A stretch of 6,171 bases of DNA from an uncultured Dehalococcoidia bacterium (GTDB lineage: Bacteria > Chloroflexota > Dehalococcoidia > Tepidiformales > Tepidiformaceae), in contig CALFYR010000262.1 in NCBI GenBank assembly GCA_937954195.1, positions 1 to 6,171 on the forward strand, given 5' to 3'. The notes below the pieces were generated by a model. That model worked only from the letters and a program-made list of their open reading frames with translations, did no database searches and was not told the origin of the DNA. This document shows positions 1-5,879 of the stretch, piece after piece. The translations under genes and the position numbers were made by a program. Positions within the stretch are counted from its first letter, which is position 1; each line of letters begins with the position of its first letter.

Positions 1-447
1 CACCTGCGATGGGCCTGAGGCGGCCGGCGAGGCGATGATGCGAAGGTCCTGGAAACCGTCGAGGTTCATCAGGGTGCTGTCTTTGGATTCGAGCGCGGAG
101 ATGATGCCGGAGGCGCGCGCCTGGTCGAGCATGCCTTCAACGATGCCGAAGGTCACGACCTGGGTGTAGCGGGCGTCGCGCTCCTTCGAATGAGCGCCTT
201 CTTCCGCCTTCTTCTTCATGCGGCCGTCTTCGTACGCCCAGCCGAAGGCCGAGATCATGGTGGCGAGGACGCCCGCGCCAAGAAGGGGGCCGGCGATCGC
301 GCTATCGCGGTCTCGGGTCCAGTAAATGAGGGCGAAGCCAAGAAGCAGCGCCGCGGCTCCGACAACGAGCGGCCAAATGCTCGGATCGGGCAGATGGATT
401 TCACCGTGGTCGCCGTGATCACCGTGTGCGTTGCTCGAATGGTCCAT
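1..447 (-). CDS. Two-helix cytochrome oxidase subunit IV-like protein with unrecognised C-terminal region (partial, runs off left edge)
   Basis: An open frame of 149 codons begins with ATG at 445-447 and is still open at base 1, so the C-terminus is missing. A purine-rich GGGGAG (458-463) lies 10 bases before the start. The protein starts with a histidine-rich tail (H3, H8, H11, H14, H18), then an HLPDPSIWP segment and two likely membrane helices (about residues 25-43 and 50-72), followed by a basic stretch (RMKKK, 76-80). Residues about 90-149 form a soluble region that looks like strand-helix-strand (VVTF near 97-100, a helix with GMLDQARASG, then LRIIAS near 135-140). The position 31 bases after coxC and the two-helix start suggest a small accessory subunit (CoxD/subunit IV type) of this oxidase. 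The soluble part is not typical of subunit IV and I do not recognise it; a ferredoxin-like fold is only a guess. The reading frame is secure, the function tentative. Confidence 0.75.
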   Translation of the reverse strand, partial: MDHSSNAHGDHGDHGEIHLPDPSIWPLVVGAAALLLGFALIYWTRDRDSAIAGPLLGAGVLATMISAFGWAYEDGRMKKKAEEGAHSKERDARYTQVVTFGIVEGMLDQARASGIISALESKDSTLMNLDGFQDLRIIASPAASGPSQV

Positions 448-478
448 CGGGTGCTGTCTCCCCTGCAGCTCAGGCTGT

Positions 479-1087
479 CTAGACGATGTAGAGAATAGTG
501 AAGAGGGCGATCCAGACGACGTCGACGAAGTGCCAGTAGAACGAGCAGGCTTCGACGGCTTCGTGGTGGCTGGCCGAGAACTGGCCCCCAAGCGAACGCG
601 CCAGGATGACCATCATGAAGATGACACCGCCGAACACGTGCGCGCCATGGAACCCGGTGAGCGTATAGAAGGTCGTGCCGAAGATGGTGTCGTCGGCGCC
701 GAAGGGGAGCTGGGTGTAGTCGTAGATCTGCGCGGTGAGGAAGATGAGGCCCAGCGCGATCGAGATGAACAGCCAGCGGATGAGCGCGGCGCGGTCGCCC
801 TTCTGGATGGCCCAAACGCCGAGCTGAATGGTGACGGAACTCAGGACCAGGAGAATCGTCGCGATGAACGGCAGCCAGAACTCCAGGTGGAGTTCCACGC
901 CGGCAGCGACCTGGTCGGCGGTGAGGAGTTCTTCCGGCGGCCAGGAGGGAGCATCGGCCCGGGCGATGAAGTAGGCGGCGAAGAGGCCGCCAAAGAACAT
1001 CACCTCCGAGGCGATGAACAGGATGAACCCGAGCATGCCATTGCTCAGGCCTTCCTTGTGCTGTGTTGCTACTCCGTGCGATGCCAT
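479..1087 (-). CDS. coxC: Cytochrome c oxidase subunit III
   Basis: This 202-residue membrane protein is subunit III of the haem-copper oxidase. It binds no metal; in the family it stabilises the catalytic subunit and helps keep proton uptake going. Family marks are EVMFFGGLFAAYF (28-40), a helix ending in SSVTIQLG (83-90), GLIFLTAQIYDYT (113-125), TGFHGAHVFGG (144-154) and the C-terminal FYWHFVDVVW (183-192). Five membrane helices are visible (about 16-42, 70-92, 104-122, 141-163, 183-202), the short form common in bacteria that lacks the first two helices of the mitochondrial protein. The ATG start is preceded by GAGGGAG with rather long spacing (about 11 bases). Another ATG 11 bases upstream is out of frame. 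It lies 36 bases after coxA and 31 bases before the next gene, so it is probably co-transcribed with both. Confidence 0.96.
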   Translation of the reverse strand: MASHGVATQHKEGLSNGMLGFILFIASEVMFFGGLFAAYFIARADAPSWPPEELLTADQVAAGVELHLEFWLPFIATILLVLSSVTIQLGVWAIQKGDRAALIRWLFISIALGLIFLTAQIYDYTQLPFGADDTIFGTTFYTLTGFHGAHVFGGVIFMMVILARSLGGQFSASHHEAVEACSFYWHFVDVVWIALFTILYIV

Positions 1088-1123
1088 CGAATCGTCATCT
1101 CCCTCGGTTGCTTTGGCTCTCGC

Positions 1124-2740
1124 CTAGTGGTGTGCCGCGCCGCCGTGGCGGTGGTCGAAGAGCGGCCGCTCCGAGTGGACCTCGGGCAGATCGTCGAAGT
1201 TGTGGACAGGAGGCGGCGAGGTGGTCCACCACTCGAGGGTGTTCGCCTGCCACGGGTCGTTCGGCTGATCCTTCGGCTTTAGGAAGGCGATGATGACGGC
1301 CGCGATGAATGGAAGCATCGAGACACCGATCAGGAACGCACCCATCGTCGAAAGCAGGTTGAGGGTTTCCCAGCCCGCTTCATCCGCATATGTGGCGATG
1401 CGGCGGGGCATGCCATCGAGGCCGAGCAGGTGCATCGGGAAGAACGCGAGGTTAAACCCGATGAACATCAGCCCGAAGTGCAGTTGGCCCAACCGTTCAT
1501 TGAGGCGCCGGCCCCAGATCTTCGGGAACCAGTAGTAGAGTCCGGCGAACACTGCGAACACCGCGCCGCCGAAGAGCACATAGTGAATGTGCGCGACCAC
1601 GAAGTAGGTGTCGTGGAGGGCGAAGTCGACGGGCACCGCGGCCGAGAACGTGCCGTTGATTCCGCCAATCAGGAACATGCTCAGGAAGCCGAGCGCCATC
1701 AACATGGGCGTTTCGAATGTGATAGAGCCGCGCCAGATGGTGCCCAGCCAGTTGAACATCTTCACGCCGGTCGGCACACCAATCATGAAGGTCATGAACC
1801 CGAACCACGGCTTGAGCACCGCGCCGGTGGTGAACATGTGGTGCGCCCACACGCTGAATCCGAGGCCGCCAATGCCCATCGTCGCGAACACGAACGCCTT
1901 GTAACCGAAGAGTGGCTTGCGCGAGAAGACCGGCAGGACTTCAGAGATGATGCCCATGCCCGGGAGGATCATGATGTAGACCGCCGGGTGGGAGTAGAAC
2001 CAGAAGATGTTCTGCCAGAGGATGGCGTTGCCACCGCCATTCGGATCGAAGAAGGCGCCACCGAAGTTGCGGTCGATGTAGAGCATCGCGAGCGCGGAAG
2101 CGAGCACGGGAGTGGCGAGGAGCTGAAGGACGGCCGTGACCATCATGGTCCAGCAGAAGATCGGCATGCGGAACATCGTCATGCCCGGCGCGCGCATCCG
2201 GAACATGGTGACCATGAAGTTCGCGGCGCCAATCGTGGATGAAATACCGAGCAGGATGACGGCGATGATCCAGAGGTCCAGGCCGGTGCCAGCGCCACGG
2301 GCGAGCGGGCTATAGGCGGTCCACCCGGCGGCGGCGGCGCCGCCATCCACCAGGAAGCCGGAGAACATGAGGATGCCGGCCGGGGGCACCAGCCAGAACG
2401 AGAGAGCGTTGATACGAGGGAACGCCATGTCCATCGCCCCGATCTGGAGCGGCACGATGTAGTTACCGAACCCGGCCCAAACGGGGATGATGAACAGGAA
2501 GAGCATCGCCGAGGCGTGCATGGTGAAGATCTGGTTGTACGCGTCGTTGCCGACGAAGGAGTTGTCCGCGACGGCCAGCTGAGTGCGGACGAGGAGCGCG
2601 AGAACACCGCCCACGCCGAAGAAGAACATCGTCGTGTACAGATAGAGGATGCCGAGCTTCTTGTGATCGACGGTCATCAGCCAATCGAGAATGACTGGCC
2701 GTTGATACCCCTTGGGGCGTGGGACTGCGATGCTGGCCAT
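1124..2740 (-). CDS. coxA: Cytochrome c oxidase subunit I, A2-type haem-copper oxidase
   Basis: This 538-residue protein is the catalytic core that reduces O2 to water and pumps protons across the cytoplasmic membrane; a twelve-helix fold is expected. Visible ligands are H75 and H386 for the low-spin haem, H384 for the high-spin haem, and H251, H300 and H301 for CuB, with Y255 positioned for the His-Tyr cross-link. H376-D377 matches the Mg site and R446-R447 the haem-propionate arginines. The D-channel entrance is intact (N93, D104, N111). The K-channel keeps T324, K327 and Y255, with N330 where the Rhodobacter enzyme has serine. Helix VI reads YSHPAVY (249-255): the A1-type glutamate is replaced by A253, and Y249-S250 is the signature of A2 enzymes. 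The C-terminus is histidine-rich (HRHGGAAHH). The start has an excellent AGGAGG four bases before the ATG. The gene lies 87 bases after coxB and 36 before coxC. Confidence 0.98.
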   Translation of the reverse strand: MASIAVPRPKGYQRPVILDWLMTVDHKKLGILYLYTTMFFFGVGGVLALLVRTQLAVADNSFVGNDAYNQIFTMHASAMLFLFIIPVWAGFGNYIVPLQIGAMDMAFPRINALSFWLVPPAGILMFSGFLVDGGAAAAGWTAYSPLARGAGTGLDLWIIAVILLGISSTIGAANFMVTMFRMRAPGMTMFRMPIFCWTMMVTAVLQLLATPVLASALAMLYIDRNFGGAFFDPNGGGNAILWQNIFWFYSHPAVYIMILPGMGIISEVLPVFSRKPLFGYKAFVFATMGIGGLGFSVWAHHMFTTGAVLKPWFGFMTFMIGVPTGVKMFNWLGTIWRGSITFETPMLMALGFLSMFLIGGINGTFSAAVPVDFALHDTYFVVAHIHYVLFGGAVFAVFAGLYYWFPKIWGRRLNERLGQLHFGLMFIGFNLAFFPMHLLGLDGMPRRIATYADEAGWETLNLLSTMGAFLIGVSMLPFIAAVIIAFLKPKDQPNDPWQANTLEWWTTSPPPVHNFDDLPEVHSERPLFDHRHGGAAHH

Positions 2741-2744
2741 TGTT

Positions 2745-2764
2745 CCTCCTGGGCCGAACGGCCC
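2745..2764 (-). promoter_or_regulatory. Stem-loop directly abutting the coxA ribosome binding site
   Basis: On the minus strand GGGCCGTTCGGCCC (2764 to 2751) is a perfect inverted repeat that can form a five-pair GC stem with a GUUC loop. It is followed with no gap by the coxA Shine-Dalgarno AGGAGG (2750 to 2745), then four bases and the ATG. There is no U tract, so it is not an intrinsic terminator. A second, weaker five-pair stem (2780-2796) sits just upstream. These may influence coxA translation or mark an mRNA processing site. The structure is seen in the sequence; the role is inferred. Confidence 0.45.
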
Positions 2765-2827
2765 TCTCCCTTCCGTGGCGGCCGTCCTTCGCGGCCAGTG
2801 ATCAGCGGGCGGCGGCTCGCCCGGGAA

Positions 2828-3637
2828 TTAGTCTGCGTTCGCTACGGCTTCCTCTTCGGGGGCCGGCGCGTTTTCTGCGACCCACGCGTCGAACTCGTCA
2901 CGTTCGACAACCCGCAGGCGGAAGCGCATGAGCGCGTGGTCCAGGCCGCAGAGTTCGGCACACTGACCGAAGAACTCACCGGTCTCGTTGGCAGTGATCA
3001 CGAAGCGGTTATCACGACCAGGCACAACATCCAGCTTGTACAGGAAGTCGCGCACGTAGAACGCGTGGATAACGTCGGATGAGGCGAGCGCGAACTCGAC
3101 CGGTTCGCCAACGGGGATGACCAGTTCGGGTTCCTGCGCGGCGTTCCCGATGATGGTGATGGCGCCTTCAGCGGCCGGATCGTTATTCGTACCGAGGTCA
3201 TTCAGGGCGTATTCGAACTGCCAGCTGAACTGGAAACCCCGGACGTTGATGGTGAGGTCCTGCGGGTCGGCTTCGTTCTCGATGTCGCGCAGGACGATGA
3301 TGGAGTACGTGAAGAGCGCGATGACGATCAGGACCGGGATGCCCGTCCAGATGAACTCGATGATCGTGCTGCCGTGCGTCTGCTTGGGCAGTTCATCGTT
3401 CTTCTTGCGGTAGCGGATGATCGCGTAGATGAGCGCGCCTTCGACAGCAAAGAAGACGATGCCGGCGATGATGAGGGTGAAGACCCAGAGTTCGCCGATC
3501 TTCTCACCCTCTTCCGTAATCGGATTGGGGGTGCCGGCCTGCGCCGCTGCGAGAGAAACGGAGGCGAGAGCAAGAAGGGCAAAACTGAGCAGAAGAACGG
3601 CCCGGCGCAACTGCCGTGGCATCCCGGATGAAGGCAT
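2828..3637 (-). CDS. coxB: Cytochrome c oxidase subunit II (CuA subunit)
   Basis: This 269-residue subunit takes electrons from the external donor at its binuclear CuA centre and passes them to subunit I. An N-terminal signal-like segment (basic RQLRR at 8-12, hydrophobic to about 30, small residues AAAQA before a likely cleavage near 34) has no lipobox cysteine. Two membrane helices follow (about 49-75 and 96-116, the second containing WTGIP), then a cupredoxin domain outside the membrane. All CuA ligands are present: H191, C226, E228 (backbone carbonyl), C230, H234 and M237, in CAELCGLDHALM. The aromatic patch reads GFQFSWQFEY (134-143), with Phe137 where many homologues have the electron-entry Trp. 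The protein ends in an acidic tail (PAPEEEAVANAD) with no fused cytochrome c domain. The start is supported by GGGAGGGGAG (3646-3655) eight bases upstream. It is the first gene after the promoter at 3728-3756. Confidence 0.97.
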   Translation of the reverse strand: MPSSGMPRQLRRAVLLLSFALLALASVSLAAAQAGTPNPITEEGEKIGELWVFTLIIAGIVFFAVEGALIYAIIRYRKKNDELPKQTHGSTIIEFIWTGIPVLIVIALFTYSIIVLRDIENEADPQDLTINVRGFQFSWQFEYALNDLGTNNDPAAEGAITIIGNAAQEPELVIPVGEPVEFALASSDVIHAFYVRDFLYKLDVVPGRDNRFVITANETGEFFGQCAELCGLDHALMRFRLRVVERDEFDAWVAENAPAPEEEAVANAD

Positions 3638-3727
3638 TCCTCTAGCTCCCCTCCCGACCCGTTTGCACCGCGCACGACGATAGAACGCCAGGGGCGGATT
3701 CCGGTTGTGAACGGCGTCGCAATCGGA

Positions 3728-3756
3728 GTTATAGGACGGGATACCTACCCTGTCAA
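3728..3756 (-). promoter_or_regulatory. Sigma70-type promoter of the cox operon
   Basis: On the minus strand a perfect -35 hexamer TTGACA (3756 to 3751) is followed by exactly 17 bases and then TATAAC (3733 to 3728), five of six matches to the -10 consensus. Transcription would start near 3720, giving a leader of about 80 bases before coxB. It lies in the only sizeable gap between the haem A genes and the structural genes, and it points at coxB. No other sequence in the gap matches as well. Confidence 0.8.
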
Positions 3757-3768
3757 GGAAACGGAAAC
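3757..3768 (-). repeat. Tandem hexamer next to the cox -35 element
   Basis: GGAAAC occurs twice in direct tandem on the plus strand (GTTTCC twice on the minus strand), immediately upstream of the -35 hexamer. The position would suit an activator or UP-like contact site, but two copies of six bases may be chance. No known operator was recognised. Confidence 0.35.
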
Positions 3769-3836
3769 CGCCCCAGGGTGAGCTTGCTGATAGGACTTAC
3801 GGGCGAATGAGACAGATTCCGCCAATGGCCAGTCCG

Positions 3837-3859
3837 CGGAATGGCAAGGTGCCATACCG
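3837..3859 (-). terminator. Possible 3' stem-loop after ctaB
   Basis: The minus strand reads CGG-T-ATGGCA-CCT-TGCCAT-T-CCG: six perfect pairs around a three-base loop, then a U-U mismatch and three more GC pairs. It begins about 33 bases after the ctaB stop and lies upstream of the cox promoter, as a transcript end would. There is no U tract after the stem, so this is not a canonical intrinsic terminator; it could be a weak terminator or an mRNA 3'-end stabiliser. Confidence 0.35.
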
Positions 3860-3892
3860 AAGCGCTAAAAGCGTCGTGAGAAACGGGGACCC

Positions 3893-4795
3893 TTAGCCGA
3901 GGACTGACGCGTCGACGCCCATGGCGACGAAGAGCAGCGCCAGGTAGATAAGCGAGTATTTGTAGAGCCTGATCGGAGGGGTATCGGCCGGCTTCCGCCA
4001 GAGCTGGTAGGCAAGGAAAACGAACCACCCACCGAGCCCGACCGAGGCGCCATAGTAGATCCACGAGAGGTCGGCCGCCGGCCCCATCAGCAGCGTGACC
4101 AGGACGAGCATGACGCTATAGCGCAGGATCTGCACGCGCGTGTACGCCGGGCCATCGGTGACCGGCAGCATAGGCACGCCCGCTTCGGCGTAATCGCCTT
4201 CGAGCCGCAACGAAAGCGCCCAGAAGTGGGGAGGTGTCCACATGAAGATGACCGCGAACATCACCCACGGGGCAAGCGAGAGATCGCCCGTCACCGCTGC
4301 CCAGCCGACCATCGGCGGGAACGCGCCCGCTGCTCCGCCGATCACGATGTTCTGTGGAGTGCGGCGCTTGAGGGCAATGGTATAGATGAACACGTAGAAG
4401 AGCAGTGCGGCGAGCGCGAGGATCGCGGCAAGAAGCGTGGTGAACACCCAGAGGAACGCGAATGCGAAGGCGCCGAGCCCGATGCCGAACGCGAGCGCGT
4501 GACCCGGTTCGATGGCGCCGGTGACCACTGGTCGCGTGCGCGTGCGACGCATGATCGCGTCGATGTCCCGGTCATACCAGCAGTTGATGGCATTCGCGCC
4601 ACCGGCCGAAAGCGTGCCGCCGATGAGCGTGGCGAGGACGAGCCATGTGCCGGGCCAACCGCGCTCCGCAACAGCCATCGCGGGGACCGTCGTAACGAGA
4701 AGCAAGGAAATGACGCGTGGCTTCGTCAGGGCGACGTAGTTCCGCAGCGTCGCCAGCACGTTGGGCCGGGCGAGCGTCATTGCGTTTGCGGTCAT
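3893..4795 (-). CDS. ctaB: Protohaem IX farnesyltransferase (haem O synthase)
   Basis: This 300-residue membrane enzyme of the UbiA prenyltransferase superfamily attaches a farnesyl group to haem B to give haem O, the first step towards the haem A of the oxidase encoded next door. Family marks are TKPRVISLLLVTT (24-36), the first Asp-rich motif NCWYDRDIDAIMRRT (71-85, with N71, D75 and D79 likely binding Mg-diphosphate) followed by RTRPVVTG, then YTIALKRRTPQNIVIGG (138-154), WTPPHFWALSL (186-196) and DYAEAGVPMLPV (201-212). Long hydrophobic segments fit about eight to nine membrane helices, and the length is normal. The ATG overlaps the ctaA stop as ATGA, so the pair is probably translationally coupled; AGGAAGG lies about 13 bases upstream inside ctaA. 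The predicted partner is CtaA. The symbol cyoE/COX10 is used for the same family. Confidence 0.97.
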   Translation of the reverse strand: MTANAMTLARPNVLATLRNYVALTKPRVISLLLVTTVPAMAVAERGWPGTWLVLATLIGGTLSAGGANAINCWYDRDIDAIMRRTRTRPVVTGAIEPGHALAFGIGLGAFAFAFLWVFTTLLAAILALAALLFYVFIYTIALKRRTPQNIVIGGAAGAFPPMVGWAAVTGDLSLAPWVMFAVIFMWTPPHFWALSLRLEGDYAEAGVPMLPVTDGPAYTRVQILRYSVMLVLVTLLMGPAADLSWIYYGASVGLGGWFVFLAYQLWRKPADTPPIRLYKYSLIYLALLFVAMGVDASVLG

Positions 4796-5814
4796 GCAGT
4801 GGCACCGGCCTTCCTGAACTCGTGAGAGCGTGCTTCGGCCGTGGGCGCGTAGTACGTGAGCGCAATGGCCGTCGAGAGCGTAAACCAGATCAGCGAAGCG
4901 ATCACGGTGTGGCTGATGGTGAGCGGCTCGGGGAACGTGTACCAGACATTGAGAGCGCCCACGAGCACCTGCGCCGCATACAGCACCGCGAGAGACCCGG
5001 CAAAGAGCGTCGCCCAGCGAATCTCGGCGCGCCGGCGCCAGGCGAGCACCAGGATCGGAATCACGAAGACGATGAAGGCGCCCGCCAGGTAGCGGTGCAG
5101 CATGTGTGTGATCTCCTGGTCATCGTTCGCGGGGAGGACACCGCCGTTGCAGAGCGGCCAGCCTTCACAAGCCGTCGAGGCGCCGCTCTCCGCCATGTAT
5201 CCGCCGACCCACATGAGCGCCAGGAGCCAGAGCGCTCCCCAGAGCGCCCAGCGGCCGACATCGCGGGAGGCCGCGACCGAGCGGTCGAATTGTTCGCGGT
5301 GCGCAGGGTCTTCCATGTACATCGCCACCGTGACGGCGACTTCGCAGCTGAGAACAAGCATCGCCGTGATGAGGTGAGTGGCGACGACTTCAGGTGGGAG
5401 TTCGCGCACCACCGTAATGGCGCCGAGGAGCCCCTGGAATCCCACCAGCGGCACCGTGGCAGTCGCCACCCAGACGATGAACGGAACGTGCCGGTAGTAC
5501 TTCCAGGCAGCAATCGCAACGGCGATGACGAGGAAGCCCACGATCGATGCGACGAATCGGTGAGAGAACTCAATGATCGCGGTGCGCTCGCCGGGCGGCA
5601 CAGCGCCGCCGTGGCACAACGGCCAATCGGGGCACCCGAGCCCGGAACCGGTGGCGCGGACGAGCACACCAACTCCAATAAGCACGAGCGTCAGGAAGAC
5701 GGTGACAAACGCGAGGCGTTGCGCGATGGCCATTCGCGAGACGTAATGCCTTTCCGGCGGCGCCGCCGCTAGATGCTCTGCCCGGAACGGCCAGTCCCCA
5801 CCGCCGTCCCGCAT
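4792..5814 (-). CDS. ctaA: Haem A synthase (COX15/CtaA family)
   Basis: This protein oxidises the C8 methyl of haem O to a formyl group, giving haem A. Eight membrane helices in two similar four-helix halves are expected. All four haem-ligand histidines are visible: H85 in EFSHR (with E82 three residues before, as in Bacillus CtaA), H147 in ATHLI, H240 in MLHRY and H302 in ISHTV. Each half has the external cysteine pair: CPDWPLC (C61, C67) and CEGWPLC (C216, C222). The start is uncertain. The longest form (340 residues) has GAGGGA three bases before its ATG, but its first 27 residues are hydrophilic and use several codons rare nearby (CTA, AGG, GGG). Starting at Met28 (5731-5733) gives 313 residues, nearer the usual length, but has no well-spaced ribosome binding site. 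The C-terminus overlaps ctaB by four bases. The gap to the upstream peptidase gene is 65 bases (146 with the short start). Confidence 0.95.
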   Translation of the reverse strand: MRDGGGDWPFRAEHLAAAPPERHYVSRMAIAQRLAFVTVFLTLVLIGVGVLVRATGSGLGCPDWPLCHGGAVPPGERTAIIEFSHRFVASIVGFLVIAVAIAAWKYYRHVPFIVWVATATVPLVGFQGLLGAITVVRELPPEVVATHLITAMLVLSCEVAVTVAMYMEDPAHREQFDRSVAASRDVGRWALWGALWLLALMWVGGYMAESGASTACEGWPLCNGGVLPANDDQEITHMLHRYLAGAFIVFVIPILVLAWRRRAEIRWATLFAGSLAVLYAAQVLVGALNVWYTFPEPLTISHTVIASLIWFTLSTAIALTYYAPTAEARSHEFRKAGATA

Positions 5815-5879
5815 CCGTCCCTCAGCGTGCCATCAGGGTGAACGCCACGCAACCGGCCGAAGGGCGCTTAACCGATGGA

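Noticed and set aside
448..478. Terminator between coxC and the fourth gene
   Set aside because: Only a four-pair stem (CCTG/CAGG) is possible, with no U tract, and the 31-base gap holds the next ribosome binding site.
255..815. 186-codon minus-strand frame spanning the end of coxC and the start of the next gene
   Set aside because: It is out of frame with both real genes on the same strand, and its Arg/His/Pro-rich product is a frame-shifted reading of coxC.
1430..2242. Long plus-strand frame rich in His, Glu and Arg opposite coxA
   Set aside because: It lies wholly antisense to the well-supported coxA and has the skewed composition expected of a mirror frame in GC-rich coding DNA; it has no recognisable domain.
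3535..3637. CoxB as a lipoprotein
   Set aside because: The signal segment ends in AAAQA-G and contains no cysteine, so there is no lipobox.
3638..3892. A small gene in the ctaB-coxB gap
   Set aside because: Minus-strand frames here are continuations of shadows of ctaB, and no short frame has both a good ribosome site and a plausible product. The gap is explained by a promoter, a leader and a 3' stem-loop.
4717..5772. 351-codon plus-strand frame opposite ctaA
   Set aside because: It is antisense to ctaA, which carries all family motifs. The product is a low-hydrophobicity Arg/Glu/His-rich string typical of shadow frames.
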